Assembly: GCA_030706735.1 (NCBI GenBank)
Contig: JAUZNZ010000001.1
Coordinates: forward strand, 1 to 64,000
Length of the DNA stretch: 64,000 nt
Direction of reading: 5' to 3'
Source: Bacteroidota bacterium
Lineage (GTDB): Bacteria; Bacteroidota; Bacteroidia; Chitinophagales; Chitinophagaceae
Below are positions 1 through 9,712 of the stretch, piece by piece (the stretch's first letter is position 1; each line of letters opens with the position of its first letter). Position numbers and translations under genes: made by a program. Below the pieces are notes generated by a model. It had not been told where the DNA came from and did not search any database. It saw nothing but the letters and a program-made list of their open reading frames with translations.

Positions 1-1238
1 ATCCATTCGGTGGAATGTTCGGCGGCGACTTGTTCAGGCGCTTTTTTGGGGAGGGGGATGGAAAATCTTTTCAGATGCCGGATCAACGCGCCTCCGGATC
101 GGGTATCATCATCAGCTCGGACGGGTATATCGTTACGAACAACCATGTTGTCAATGGAGCGACCGAGATCAGCGTCACCTTGAATAACCGAAGGAATTAC
201 AAGGCAAGGGTCATTGGAACAGATCCGAATACAGATTTGGCGCTGATCAAGATAGATGCCAGAGATCTGCCTGTCATGTCGGTTGGAAATTCGGACGACG
301 TGAAACTGGGTCAATGGGTATTGGCGATCGGGTATCCTTTGAACCTTGACGTGACCGTAACCCAGGGGATCGTTAGTGCCAAATCGAGGAACATCGGCAT
401 CAACACGCAGGCCAGCGCTCCCGTTGAATCCTTCATTCAGACTGATGCGGCTGTAAATCCGGGCAGCAGCGGCGGGGCCCTCGTCAACACCAACGGCGAG
501 CTGATCGCTGTGAATTCCGCGATCGCTTCACCAACGGGTGCATTTGCAGGATATGCTTATGCCATTCCTTCGAACCTGATGAAGAAAGTGATTGGCGACA
601 TCATGAAATACGGCTCGGTGCAGAGAGGATACCTGGGCATCAGCATGGCCCCTGAAGGGCTCGATGACGCGAAGAAGAAGGAGATGGGTATCAATAGCGA
701 TGCGGACGGTATTTTTGTAATGGAGGTCGATCCGAATGGAGCGGCCGGTGAAGCTGGCCTTAAAAAAGGGGACGTAATCGTAAAGATCAATGATGTGCCT
801 TTGAGTTCCGATGCGCAGCTGGCCGAACTGATCGCCCGGCAGAAACCAGGAGATAAGGTGAGGATCGATTACATCCGCGACGGTGTAAACAAGAGTACGG
901 ATGCCGTGTTACAAAATAAGTTGGGTTCATTCGCCAGCGCAAAACCTGCCGCGATTGAATCCCTGGGTGCAGACTTTTCCGACCTCAGCGCAGAGGATGC
1001 CGCCAAGCTCGGCATCAGCGGGGGGGTGGTCGTAAGCCATATTCATGATGGGGTTCTCAGCACTCAGACCACGATGCGACCCGGATTCATCATTACCAAG
1101 ATCGGCGACATCCGCGTCAAATCGGTAAATGATTTGCGGGAGGCTTTGAGCAAGCAGGAGGATAACTTTCAGATCCAGGGGGTTTATCCCGACAGTAAGG
1201 GAACTTACTACTACGGCATAAATGACTTCAGAAAATAG
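1..1238 (+). CDS. HtrA/DegP-family periplasmic serine protease, 5'-truncated
   Basis: This is the C-terminal majority of a Do/HtrA envelope quality-control protease that degrades or chaperones misfolded periplasmic proteins. The frame is open to the window edge, so the N-terminus and signal peptide lie outside. An internal ATG at 15 is not the true start, because the preceding codons read P-F-G-G in the same glycine/phenylalanine-rich linker. Numbering from that ATG, the catalytic triad is H44 (in TNNHVV), D74 (in NTDLALIKID) and S152 (in NPGSSGGAL). Two PDZ domains follow, at about residues 205-300 and 315-405. The first contains the carboxylate-binding loop in RGYLGI. The protein ends normally at a TAG. 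Family assignment is secure; the exact subtype (DegP or DegQ-like) is not resolved. Confidence 0.95.
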   Translation, partial: PFGGMFGGDLFRRFFGEGDGKSFQMPDQRASGSGIIISSDGYIVTNNHVVNGATEISVTLNNRRNYKARVIGTDPNTDLALIKIDARDLPVMSVGNSDDVKLGQWVLAIGYPLNLDVTVTQGIVSAKSRNIGINTQASAPVESFIQTDAAVNPGSSGGALVNTNGELIAVNSAIASPTGAFAGYAYAIPSNLMKKVIGDIMKYGSVQRGYLGISMAPEGLDDAKKKEMGINSDADGIFVMEVDPNGAAGEAGLKKGDVIVKINDVPLSSDAQLAELIARQKPGDKVRIDYIRDGVNKSTDAVLQNKLGSFASAKPAAIESLGADFSDLSAEDAAKLGISGGVVVSHIHDGVLSTQTTMRPGFIITKIGDIRVKSVNDLREALSKQEDNFQIQGVYPDSKGTYYYGINDFRK

Positions 1239-1327
1239 TTCTTTTTGTTTTCATATTTGTTCATGGCCGCCCCGATCCCGGGGCGGCTTTGTTAGTTTGC
1301 CGATTATTCTGTTATTTTACCGGTATC

Positions 1328-2623
1328 ATGCGCAACCGACGGAAATTCCTGTCCGATATAGCGAAAGCATCGGCCTTTGCTTTTTTGCCGTTCCCTGCCA
1401 GGCAATTGCTCTTCGAGACAGCATACGGCAACGACACGATCATCGACAGCGTGGAAATCCTTCAGATCACCGGTCCATTTACAACCCAGCCGGGCATCAA
1501 TCACCAATTCCAGGTGCAGCCGATCCATATTTATCCTGAATTGAGACCGACGCCTTATAAGGATGATCCTTCCTTGAAGCCAATGACCTCCGACATCACA
1601 CAGGCCTATATCCGGATAAGGACCAAAGGAGGCATCGAGGGCCTTTATGGCATGCTTGAGCCCGAAACGGTCACGCCGATCCTGCAACAGTTGAGACCTT
1701 TCCTGCTCGGCAAAGATGCGATGGCGGTATCGGCTCTTTGGGATGAGCTTTATCGGAACAACAGGCATTCCCGGGCCGGTCATTATATGATGGCCTTATC
1801 CGCCGTGGACAATGTGCTTTGGGACATCCGCGGCAAATATTTCAAGACGCCAGTATATGAGTTGCTTGGGGGCGCGACCCGAAAAAATGTCGGCGCGTAT
1901 GGCAGCTGCCTGAGTTATTCGGTGGAAAAGGGCACGATCGCCCCGCGCGCCAAGGAATTATTTAACCAGGGATTCATTCAGCAGAAATGGTTTATGGCCT
2001 ATGGCCCGGGCGACGGGAATGCGGGTTTGAGAAAGAATATCGAAGCAGTAGAAGAAGTCCGGGATGCCCTGGGCCAGGACGCGCAGATCATGTTCGATGC
2101 ATACCAGGGCTGGGATCTCCCTTTTGCTACAGCCTGGTGCAGGGCGGTCGACAAATATAATCCTTATTGGATCGAAGAGGCCTTTGCCGTAAACAGGCTG
2201 GAAAGTTTCCTGCAATTGCGCCGGAATACGACCATTCCGCTCGCGACCGGAGAACATTTCTACAGCAGATGGGAGGTGCTTGATTTTCTCCAGGCCGGCG
2301 CCATCGAGATCGTTCAGGCGGACCCCGAATGGTGCGGCGGGGTCAGCGAACTGGTCAAGATCTGTAGCCTGGCATCCGCATATGGCGCCAAGGTCTATCC
2401 GCATGGCCATAATATCCATGCCGCGCTGCACGTCATCGCCAGCCAATCCCCCGATGTCTGCCCTCTTGCCGAATACCTCATCAATCATATGCCGTATAAA
2501 CTGCATTTTCAAAAGTATCCTTTACAGACGGCCAATGGCATCCTGGCATTGCCGACGAAGCCAGGCTTCGGGATCGAGCTCGATGAAAGCAGGATCAGCA
2601 AAAGGCAGGAGTTAACCTCCTGA
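1328..2623 (+). CDS. Exported mandelate racemase/muconate lactonizing (enolase superfamily) enzyme
   Basis: The 431-residue protein belongs to the enolase superfamily, which abstracts a proton alpha to a carboxylate with Mg2+ help, usually on sugar acids. An N-terminal capping domain covers about residues 35-165. The barrel follows with K220 (QKWF), metal ligands D257 (MFDAYQGWD), E283 (YWIEE) and E309 (ATGEH), and H359 in YPHGHN. This layout is closest to mannonate/galactonate dehydratase-like members, but the substrate cannot be read from sequence. I chose the ATG at 1328 because it begins with MRNRRKFL, a twin-arginine-like signal followed by a hydrophobic stretch (AFAFLPF). An upstream TTG at 1289 would bury that signal. 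Export through Tat is inferred. No sugar transport or regulatory neighbour is present. Confidence 0.88.
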   Translation: MRNRRKFLSDIAKASAFAFLPFPARQLLFETAYGNDTIIDSVEILQITGPFTTQPGINHQFQVQPIHIYPELRPTPYKDDPSLKPMTSDITQAYIRIRTKGGIEGLYGMLEPETVTPILQQLRPFLLGKDAMAVSALWDELYRNNRHSRAGHYMMALSAVDNVLWDIRGKYFKTPVYELLGGATRKNVGAYGSCLSYSVEKGTIAPRAKELFNQGFIQQKWFMAYGPGDGNAGLRKNIEAVEEVRDALGQDAQIMFDAYQGWDLPFATAWCRAVDKYNPYWIEEAFAVNRLESFLQLRRNTTIPLATGEHFYSRWEVLDFLQAGAIEIVQADPEWCGGVSELVKICSLASAYGAKVYPHGHNIHAALHVIASQSPDVCPLAEYLINHMPYKLHFQKYPLQTANGILALPTKPGFGIELDESRISKRQELTS

Positions 2624-2668
2624 TTTTAGGTTCAGAATAGTGCTGAGAGAAACGGGACCGGGAAACAA

Positions 2669-2694
2669 AAATGCCCGGCTGTTGCCAGGCATTT
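2669..2694 (-). terminator. Terminator hairpin after tRNA-Ser
   Basis: Eleven-base arms AAATGCCCGGC and GCCAGGCATTT pair with one G-U wobble around a 4-nt loop. On the minus strand it is followed by a short T-rich tail, just downstream of the tRNA gene. Confidence 0.6.
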
Positions 2695-2704
2695 GCATTG
2701 TCTT

Positions 2705-2794
<90 letters not shown>

Positions 2795-2923
2795 GTCCTC
2801 CCACGGCATTCATTTCCGGGGGCTGCAAAAATAAAGATTAATTCTCTGCCCACCAATATGGGAGGACCTTTTTTGGGGATACTGCCTGAAAGGGGGCAAA
2901 TCTTGTATCAAATGAGGTGGAAA

Positions 2924-4357
2924 TTACATGGCCGCAAGTTGGACCTTTTGTTGCAGCTCCATCACGTTCTCGCGGAAGAGGCTGTCCGTATCCATCAGGT
3001 CCTTAACCGTCTGGCAGGAATGAATGACCGTGGTATGGTCGCGGCCACCGAAGTGTTCGCCGATGGTCTTGAGTGAATTCTTGGTAAATGCCTTAGCCAG
3101 GTACATAGTGATCTGCCTGGCCTGCACGATCTCACGTTTGCGGGTCTTCTGCAGCAACTTGTCATAAGAAACGTCGAAATATTCACATACCATGCGTTGA
3201 ATTGTTTCGATGGTGATCTCCTTGCTGCTAGTTTTCACGAAATTACGGAGCACTTTCTTGGCCAATTCCAGATCAATTTCCCGTTTATTGAGCGAAGATT
3301 GTGCCAAAAGCGAGATCAACGCGCCTTCCAATTCGCGTACATTGCTGTTGATATTGTAAGCCAGATATTTTACCACCTCTTTCGGCATGTCCAGCCCGTC
3401 ATTTTTCATCTTCCTTTCCAGGATGTCAATACGGGTCTCATAATCAGGTACCTGCAGATCGGCGCTAAGCCCCCAGCGGAACCGGCTGAGTAATCGCTCC
3501 TGAACGCCTTCCAGGTCCTTGGGCGGTTTGTCGGAACTGAGGATCAGCTGCTTACCCGACTGGTGCAAATGGTTGAATATGGCGAAGAAAGCATCCTGAG
3601 ATTTTTCGGCCCTGTTGAAGAACTGGACGTCATCGATGATCAGGACATCCACAAGCTGGTAGAAATGAATAAAATCGTTGATCGCATTATTTCGGCCATG
3701 GTCGATGAACTGGTTAATGAATTTCTCCGAACTGACATAGAGAACGACCTTGTTCTGATGGAGGCGCTTAACCTCATTTCCGATCGCCTGGGCCAAATGC
3801 GTCTTGCCCAGTCCTACTCCACCATAGATCACCAGGGGATTGAAGGAGTTGGCTCCCGGCTTTTCGGCTACGGTCTTCCCGGCACGGCGGGCCACCCGGT
3901 TGCAGTCGCCTTCGATAAAAGACTCGAATGTGTAAACAGGGTTGAGTTGCGCGTCGATCTGCATCTTCTTCAACCCCGGGATCACAAACGGGTTTTTGAC
4001 CGGGTTATTTATAATTAACGGGAAATCCATTTCGTTATTGGAAAATGTCTTATATCCATGGGCCGGAACATCCATCGTCAAAGGTTGGTTCTGGTGATTG
4101 CCACTGTCTACCATGATCCGGTATTCCAATCTTGCGTCTTTTCCGAGGATGCGCCTCAGGGTCTTGGCCAATAAGTTTACATAATGCTCTTCGAGGTATT
4201 CATAAAAGAACTGGCTGGGAACTTGTATCACCAAAATATTCGTCTTCAATTCAACTGGCTTGATCGGTTCGAACCAGGTTTTGTAATGCTGCCACTCTAC
4301 GATGTCCTTGATCACCTCCAAGCAACTACTCCAGACTTTTTCAAACGACTTTGCCAT
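2924..4357 (-). CDS. dnaA: Chromosomal replication initiator DnaA
   Basis: DnaA binds DnaA boxes at oriC and unwinds the origin with ATP. The 477-residue protein has the usual four domains. Domain I (about 1-85) begins with the typical FEKVWSSCLEVI helix. A short linker follows. The AAA+ core has Walker A GGVGLGKTH at 179-187 and a Walker B LIIDDVQFF. Domain IV carries the DNA-binding signature GGRDHTT at about 437-443. The start ATG at 4357 gives the standard N-terminus MAKSFEKVW. It is transcribed away from a 664-bp AT-rich region; dnaN and other replication genes are not adjacent, which is common in this phylum. Confidence 0.98.
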   Translation of the reverse strand: MAKSFEKVWSSCLEVIKDIVEWQHYKTWFEPIKPVELKTNILVIQVPSQFFYEYLEEHYVNLLAKTLRRILGKDARLEYRIMVDSGNHQNQPLTMDVPAHGYKTFSNNEMDFPLIINNPVKNPFVIPGLKKMQIDAQLNPVYTFESFIEGDCNRVARRAGKTVAEKPGANSFNPLVIYGGVGLGKTHLAQAIGNEVKRLHQNKVVLYVSSEKFINQFIDHGRNNAINDFIHFYQLVDVLIIDDVQFFNRAEKSQDAFFAIFNHLHQSGKQLILSSDKPPKDLEGVQERLLSRFRWGLSADLQVPDYETRIDILERKMKNDGLDMPKEVVKYLAYNINSNVRELEGALISLLAQSSLNKREIDLELAKKVLRNFVKTSSKEITIETIQRMVCEYFDVSYDKLLQKTRKREIVQARQITMYLAKAFTKNSLKTIGEHFGGRDHTTVIHSCQTVKDLMDTDSLFRENVMELQQKVQLAAM

Positions 4358-5021
4358 TATCCTGTAACCAATTTTTATGCCGAATTAAGAATTGTATTTT
4401 CTCATGATCTTTACGAGGAATTGGATTGCCGAAAAATTTGCGTAGGGCGGCGAATATCAAAATTTTTTGTTGAATAAAAAATTTTTTATTCACTTCTTTT
4501 TTCCTGTAAAAACGGCATTTGGGCCCCACCCAAATCCGGTCACTCCTTTTATCATAAAACTCAGTTCCAGCCTGCCCCGGATAAGACCTGTCAAAAATAA
4601 TATCCTTTTATTTTCAGAATACTGAAATCTTTCCAAACACCGGTTCTTTAAGACTTATTCACATTGTCGCAAATGTGGGAACGGGCAAGTTGAACCGTTC
4701 CGGACCGGCTGCGAACAAGTGCTGTGGCATTCAGAGTATGGTTTTGTTGAATCCGGCCGGTCGATTGTGGACTCACTTTGTACGAAGAAAGAATACTGAA
4801 GCTTCGATGTTGACGAACCTTTCTTCATATATGTAGATTTTTTTGAGAAGTCATTGAAGATACAAATTATTTGCTTGCCTTTTAAAATCCGTCAAATTTT
4901 TTTATTTATTTGATTGGGATGGTTTTTTACGACTATTTTTTGATAAAAAATTTTAAATATTTGGGGCAAGTGGGTACTACCTTTGGCCCGCCGAAAATGA
5001 ACCGGTCCTGTACCGGATACC
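4358..5021. other. Long AT-rich divergent intergenic region; candidate oriC/dnaA promoter
   Basis: There is no gene here. It holds a DnaA-box-like TTATTCACA at 4655-4663, a TTATTCACT at 4486-4494 that forms one half of a perfect 22-bp palindrome (4471-4492, arms TGAATAAAAAA and its complement), an inverted repeat TTTTAT-C-ATAAAA (4547-4559), a hairpin ATTTGGG/CCCAAAT (4517-4535) and very AT-rich tracts at about 4880-4962 that could serve as an unwinding element. Only one box is a good match to TTATNCACA, so an origin is possible but unproven. dnaA autoregulation is the alternative. Confidence 0.4.
4978..4985 (+). promoter_or_regulatory. Bacteroidota -7 element (TACCTTTG)
   Basis: TACCTTTG matches the phylum's -7 consensus TAnnTTTG, 36 nt before the ATG of the COG2509 flavoprotein. 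No clear TTG -33 partner sits at the usual 19-21 nt spacing. Confidence 0.4.
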
Positions 5022-6584
5022 ATGCGACAAACCCTTCAATTAAAATTACTTCCCGAGGAGGCCATGATGGACCAGGTCATCAGAGAGCATGCTGCCAGAA
5101 CGGCCGGCTGCCCTATCGGTGACATTACCGGGGTTCGGTTGGTCAAACGGTCGATCGACGCCAGGGGTAAACAACCCCATATCATTTTAAGTGTGCAGGT
5201 ATTTGCAGGCGAGCCCTTTCCAGGCCAGGAAGGGAAGGTCGTCGCCTTTCCCGATGTGTCTGGCGCCAGCAGAAAGGTAATCATCGCCGGCACGGGGCCG
5301 GCGGGTTTGTTTGCCGCATTGAAATTGATAGAAGCAGGTATCTGTCCTATCCTGCTGGAAAGAGGAAGGGATGTTCGTTCGCGCAGGAGGGACCTGGCCC
5401 TCTTAAATAAAAAAGGGATCCTGGACCCTGAAAGTAATTACTGCTTCGGGGAGGGCGGCGCAGGGACCTATAGCGACGGCAAGTTATATACCCGAAGTAC
5501 CAAGAGAGGTGACGTCCAGCGGATCCTTAGCCTCCTTGTCCAGTTCGGTGCTCCACCTGAGATCCTGATCGACGCACATCCGCATATCGGGACCAATAAG
5601 CTCCCCGGTATCATCCAGGCGATCCGACGACAGATCACCGATTGCGGCGGGCGTATGCTCTTTGAAAAGAAGCTTATCGACCTGGTATTACATGATGGAA
5701 GAATAAAAGAAGTTCTGACGTCCGATGGGGAAACTTTCGTTGCCGATGCCTTAATCCTCGCCACCGGTCATTCGGCCCGGGATATCTTTCATCTCCTGCA
5801 CGGGAAGAAGATCGCTATCTCCCCGAAGCCTTTTGCCCTTGGCGTCAGGATTGAGCATCCCCAGCAGTTGATCGATAGCATGCAATATCATCGCTCTTTC
5901 AGAGGCCCTGGCTTACCACCTGCCTCCTATAGTCTGGTTGAACAAGTCCGCGGCAAAGGGATATTTTCCTTCTGCATGTGTCCCGGTGGTATTATCGCTC
6001 CGGCTTCGACCGCTCCGGGAGAACTCGTAGTGAATGGCTGGTCGCCGTCAAAGCGCGATAATCCCTATGCTAATTCAGGCATTGTCGTCAGCACAGAGGA
6101 GAAGGATTGGGCGGCATTCCAAAAATACGGCCCGCTTGCCGGCCTTTTCTTTCAACAAAGTGTGGAACAGGCGGCTTTCCGGGAAGGTGGTGGACATTTC
6201 AGGGCTCCCGCACAACGCATGGCCGATTTCGTAGCTAAAAAGACCTCGGCCACCCTGCCGGACTGCTCGTACCTGCCGGGTATCCGGTCCGCGGCCTTGC
6301 AGGATTGCCTGCCCTCCTTTGTACACGAAGACCTGCGGCAAGCTTTCCTGGCCTTCGGAAAGAAAATGAAGGGGTATCTTACCAATGAGGCCGTAGTGGT
6401 CGCCACGGAGTCCAGAACCTCGTCACCCGTGCGTATTCCCCGCGACCCCGAGGCGCTGCATCATCCCCAGGTCGCCAACCTTTACCCTTGTGGGGAAGGC
6501 GCAGGTTATGCGGGAGGGATCGTCAGTGCAGCCATGGATGGAGAACTCGTCGCCTCAAAACTTGCAGAGAAGGTTGGAAGGTAA
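5022..6584 (+). CDS. FAD-dependent dehydrogenase, COG2509 family
   Basis: A 520-residue flavoprotein of the widespread uncharacterised COG2509 family. An N-terminal extension (about 1-80) precedes the dinucleotide-binding motif IIAGTGPAG at 87-95. The family-typical FAD segment NYCFGEGGAGTYSDGKL follows at about 145. The C-terminal FAD motif is PCGEGAGYAGGI near residue 490. The redox substrate of this family is not established. The start ATG at 5022 is preceded by a -7 element, and it is divergent from dnaA. The ABC exporter genes follow after 37 bp, but they have their own promoter-like element, so co-transcription is uncertain. Confidence 0.88.
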   Translation: MRQTLQLKLLPEEAMMDQVIREHAARTAGCPIGDITGVRLVKRSIDARGKQPHIILSVQVFAGEPFPGQEGKVVAFPDVSGASRKVIIAGTGPAGLFAALKLIEAGICPILLERGRDVRSRRRDLALLNKKGILDPESNYCFGEGGAGTYSDGKLYTRSTKRGDVQRILSLLVQFGAPPEILIDAHPHIGTNKLPGIIQAIRRQITDCGGRMLFEKKLIDLVLHDGRIKEVLTSDGETFVADALILATGHSARDIFHLLHGKKIAISPKPFALGVRIEHPQQLIDSMQYHRSFRGPGLPPASYSLVEQVRGKGIFSFCMCPGGIIAPASTAPGELVVNGWSPSKRDNPYANSGIVVSTEEKDWAAFQKYGPLAGLFFQQSVEQAAFREGGGHFRAPAQRMADFVAKKTSATLPDCSYLPGIRSAALQDCLPSFVHEDLRQAFLAFGKKMKGYLTNEAVVVATESRTSSPVRIPRDPEALHHPQVANLYPCGEGAGYAGGIVSAAMDGELVASKLAEKVGR

Positions 6585-6592
6585 TGCTTCCG

Positions 6593-6600
6593 TATATTTG
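6593..6600 (+). promoter_or_regulatory. -7 element TATATTTG before ABC exporter
   Basis: A perfect TAnnTTTG match lies in the 37-bp gap after the flavoprotein gene, 21 nt before the ATPase ATG. A TTG at 6574-6576 is only 16 nt upstream, shorter than the usual spacer. Confidence 0.4.
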
Positions 6601-6621
6601 GACTTAATAAATGACCGATCC

Positions 6622-7554
6622 ATGGACATCCTCCAAGTCAATAACCTGCAAAAAAATTTTGCCACGCAAAAAGCCGTTGATTCGGTCAGTTTCTCGCTGC
6701 AAAAAGGGTCCATTTTCGGGCTGCTTGGGCCGAACGGCGCCGGGAAGACGACCCTGATCCGCATGCTCACCGGTATTTTCTATCCCGACGAGGGAAACGT
6801 CCTGTTCGACGGGAAGCCATTCGATCCGGTGCATGATCCGGTTAAGATAGGCTATATGCCGGAGGAACGTGGTCTGTACAAAAAGATGAAGATCGGCGAG
6901 CAGGCCATCTACCTGGCCCAGTTAAAAGGACTTACCAAACACGAGGCTACCGAGCGGGTCAAACGCTGGTTCGTAAAATTCGAAATGGAAACCTGGTGGA
7001 ACAAGAAAGTACAGGACCTGAGCAAGGGCATGGGACAAAAGCTGCAGTTCGTCATTACGGTGCTGCATGAACCCAAATTGATCATACTCGACGAGCCATT
7101 CAGCGGGCTCGACCCCGTAAATTCAAATCTCATCAAGGAAGAAATATACCAACTTGCACGCAACGGGAGTGCGGTGATATTTAGCACTCACCGAATGGAG
7201 CAGGTCGAGGAGATTTGCGACCATATTATCCTGATGAATAAAGGACAGAAGATCCTTGATGGTACCGTATCGGGAGTCAAGCGACAGTTCTCCGAAAATT
7301 TGTTCAGCATCGGCCTGGAGCAGGTGGATGGCACTGTCTCCTCGCCTGCGTTTGAAGTTGTCGGCCGAAGGGATCAGGGCCTGGTCGTAAAAATTCACGA
7401 TGGGCACCGGCCGAACGACGTGCTCGACTACTTTATACGCCGGCAAACCGGTATCACCTCATTTATGGAGATCCTGCCTTCTCTTAACGATATTTTTATC
7501 AAGCTGGTGGAGGGGACGCCCCTTGCACGGCAATTTCAACCTGTCACCGCCTAA
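6622..7554 (+). CDS. ABC-2 type exporter, ATP-binding subunit
   Basis: The 310-residue cytoplasmic ATPase powers the permease encoded 9 bp downstream. It has Walker A GPNGAGKT at 36-43, the signature LSKGMG at 133-138, Walker B LIILDE at 153-158 followed by PFSGLDP, and the switch histidine H190 in STHR. After the core, about 80 residues resemble the C-terminal domain found in NatA-type exporters. I chose the ATG at 6622 because the longer in-frame option from 6490 would overlap the flavoprotein gene by nearly 100 bp and has no family similarity. NatA/NatB-like (sodium or drug export) is the best comparison; the substrate is unknown. Confidence 0.9.
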   Translation: MDILQVNNLQKNFATQKAVDSVSFSLQKGSIFGLLGPNGAGKTTLIRMLTGIFYPDEGNVLFDGKPFDPVHDPVKIGYMPEERGLYKKMKIGEQAIYLAQLKGLTKHEATERVKRWFVKFEMETWWNKKVQDLSKGMGQKLQFVITVLHEPKLIILDEPFSGLDPVNSNLIKEEIYQLARNGSAVIFSTHRMEQVEEICDHIILMNKGQKILDGTVSGVKRQFSENLFSIGLEQVDGTVSSPAFEVVGRRDQGLVVKIHDGHRPNDVLDYFIRRQTGITSFMEILPSLNDIFIKLVEGTPLARQFQPVTA

Positions 7555-7563
7555 ACATCATGT

Positions 7564-8898
7564 ATGAGCAAGATATGGCTTGTCACCAAACGGGAATACC
7601 TGACACGCGTACGCAATAAGACCTTTCTGCTAACGACATTTCTGCTGCCGCTTATGATCGTGCTGTTCGTCATCGGAGCCATTTTCATAGCCGTGAGTGG
7701 AAAGTCCCATAACCGGATCGCCGTGTCTGATGCAAACGGCTATTTCAAGGACTACCTCAGGAGCGACTCCACCATTGCATTTGATTTCTCCCCGGACATC
7801 GATACCCTGAACTATGCTGAGAAAGGCTGTACCGCCGCGTTGATCATTCCGGTGCTCAGGGAGGACCAAAAAACGATTTACCGGCTTAAATATAAGAAGC
7901 AACTGGGGTTTGCCGGCGAAGAGGACCTGGCCGGGAAGATGAGAACGGCCATTACCGATCACATGATCTTTGAAAAGACGTCCCTTACGCGCGGGAGGCT
8001 CGACTCGATCCGCAGCAAGTCCGATATTGCCGAACTAAGGACCTACGAGGACAGGGGCAAGGAGAGCAAGGAATCCAAACAAGGCTTCCTGTATCTGATC
8101 GGGTATGTGAGCGGTTTTCTCATCTATCTCCTCACCTTCCTGTACGGCGCGGCCGTCATGCGCGGGGTCATGGAAGAAAAGACCAATCGCATTGCCGAGG
8201 TGATCGTGTGCTCGGTGAGGCCCTTTGAACTCATGATGGGCAAGATCGTAGGCATCGGGGCCGTAGGTCTTACGCAATTCGTATTATGGGTCGTACTGCT
8301 GGGGGGCCTTTTCCTGGCCGCGCTGGGGTTTGTCCCGCACGATACCTGGCTGGAAGTACAAAAACTGCAGCAGGCGAATGCGATGGGTAATGCATCGACT
8401 GCACAGGCGAGTGCGGCTGCAGAGATGGTCTTCAATACAACCAATGCGGTCGGTTCGGCCAACTGGGGTCTGCTCCTTAGCTGCTTCCTATTCTATTTCT
8501 TCGGGGGTTACCTGTTCTATTCGGCCTTATTCGCGGCTGTGGGCAGCGCCGTCAATGAAGATCCGCAAGAGGCCCAGTCGCTGTTGCTGCCCATTACCAT
8601 GCCCGTCATTTTTTCCTTTATCATCATGACCATCGCCATACAGGATCCCGGCGGCAAGCTCGCCGTCTGGGCCAGCATCATCCCTTTTAGTTCCTCGATC
8701 GTTATGATGGCCAGGATCCCGTTCGGCGTGCCGGGAACCGTGCCCTTGTGGCAGCTTGGCCTTTCCATGATGTTCCTGATATTGGGCTTTCTCTTTACGG
8801 TATGGCTGGCCGGCAAGATCTATCGCACGGGTATACTCATGTACGGGAAAAAGCCTACCTGGAAGACCATGTGGAAATGGGCATTTACCAAATCATAG
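7564..8898 (+). CDS. ABC-2 type exporter, permease subunit
   Basis: A 444-residue NatB-like integral membrane protein. One N-terminal membrane helix (about 22-46, TFLLTTFLLPLMIVLF) is followed by a large extracytoplasmic loop of about 130 residues. About five more helices lie from residue 180 on, including GYVSGFLIYLLTFLYGA and the segment with MRGVMEEKTNRIAEVI, a motif typical of this family. An alanine-rich insertion lies near residue 265-290. It pairs with the preceding ATPase. The ATG at 7564 is the only good start. Confidence 0.9.
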   Translation: MSKIWLVTKREYLTRVRNKTFLLTTFLLPLMIVLFVIGAIFIAVSGKSHNRIAVSDANGYFKDYLRSDSTIAFDFSPDIDTLNYAEKGCTAALIIPVLREDQKTIYRLKYKKQLGFAGEEDLAGKMRTAITDHMIFEKTSLTRGRLDSIRSKSDIAELRTYEDRGKESKESKQGFLYLIGYVSGFLIYLLTFLYGAAVMRGVMEEKTNRIAEVIVCSVRPFELMMGKIVGIGAVGLTQFVLWVVLLGGLFLAALGFVPHDTWLEVQKLQQANAMGNASTAQASAAAEMVFNTTNAVGSANWGLLLSCFLFYFFGGYLFYSALFAAVGSAVNEDPQEAQSLLLPITMPVIFSFIIMTIAIQDPGGKLAVWASIIPFSSSIVMMARIPFGVPGTVPLWQLGLSMMFLILGFLFTVWLAGKIYRTGILMYGKKPTWKTMWKWAFTKS

Positions 8899-9050
8899 CA
8901 ACAGATAAGTACGCGTCATTCCCGGAATAAGGAAAAATAATCAGGCTTCAGTCAGGTTTTTACGAAAGCATTCGTATATTACTTATAACATTGTACATTA
9001 GTATAGGTTTAAACTCAGCATAAGAGTAAAGCCTCATGTGTAGTAGACTA

Positions 9051-9076
9051 AAACAGGACTGTTCCCAGTCCTGTTT
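9051..9076. terminator. Bidirectional terminator between convergent genes
   Basis: Perfect 11-bp arms AAACAGGACTG and CAGTCCTGTTT flank a TTCC loop. On the minus strand a TTTT tail follows, which suits the gene at 9123-9527. On the plus strand it would also end the ABC exporter transcript. Confidence 0.7.
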
Positions 9077-9122
9077 ACATTTATAAAGGTCTTATGATTG
9101 ATCTGGTTCCGTTCTGGCGGGA

Positions 9123-9527
9123 TCAGCCGGCCTGCATCAGGCGGAGGACGGGGTAGTCCGCATTTGCATCGGACTCCATTTCATCGGGGGTGAATTCTAT
9201 ATTGAGAGTAACCGAGGCCTTTTCCTTGAGCGTGACGCAGGGCCGCTTGGTGGGAACATAGCCTTTTTTGTCGAATTGCACCGTGACCTGCGCGCCGGGC
9301 AGTTGTATGAAACGGAAATAACCGTCCGCATCGGTCGTAACCTCTTTGGAATTGTTGGTTCCGGGCAGGATGGCCGATACAGTCACTCCAGGCAGTGGCC
9401 GCTTGGTCACGGCATCCATCACATAGCCATGCAATACGCCTTCGACCTTGCCTTCGTAGTTTGCCCTTGCACATAAGGCAACCGGGAAGATCAACGTCCC
9501 AAGTAATAGTTTTTTGTAGCAGCTCAT
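9123..9527 (-). CDS. Secreted carboxypeptidase-regulatory-like (CarboxypepD_reg) domain protein
   Basis: A 134-residue exported protein. A signal peptide (MSCYKKLLLGTLIFPVALCARA) is followed by one beta-sandwich of the carboxypeptidase regulatory-like type: GYVMDAVTKRPLPGVTVSAI, then TDADGYFRFIQLPG and the strand VTVQFDKKGYVP. In this phylum such domains normally sit at the N-terminus of outer-membrane receptors, and here one stands alone. The start is the ATG at 9527; a GTG two codons upstream is also possible. No function beyond a binding or structural role can be inferred. It is monocistronic, with a terminator downstream. Confidence 0.75.
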   Translation of the reverse strand: MSCYKKLLLGTLIFPVALCARANYEGKVEGVLHGYVMDAVTKRPLPGVTVSAILPGTNNSKEVTTDADGYFRFIQLPGAQVTVQFDKKGYVPTKRPCVTLKEKASVTLNIEFTPDEMESDANADYPVLRLMQAG

Positions 9528-9712
9528 AAACACGCGTTTTTGGAAATTCTGTTACAGGGATGTAGTGAATGTACCGGAATTTTAACATTATTGCAAACCG
9601 CTTGTCATAATACCGACTTAAGTGAGGGGGTCCGCGTAGCCAGACGTATCAGGCTACAAGCGTCAAACCAGACATAGTTATCTGCTTTACAAGTAGTTAA
9701 GTACTTGGCTCC

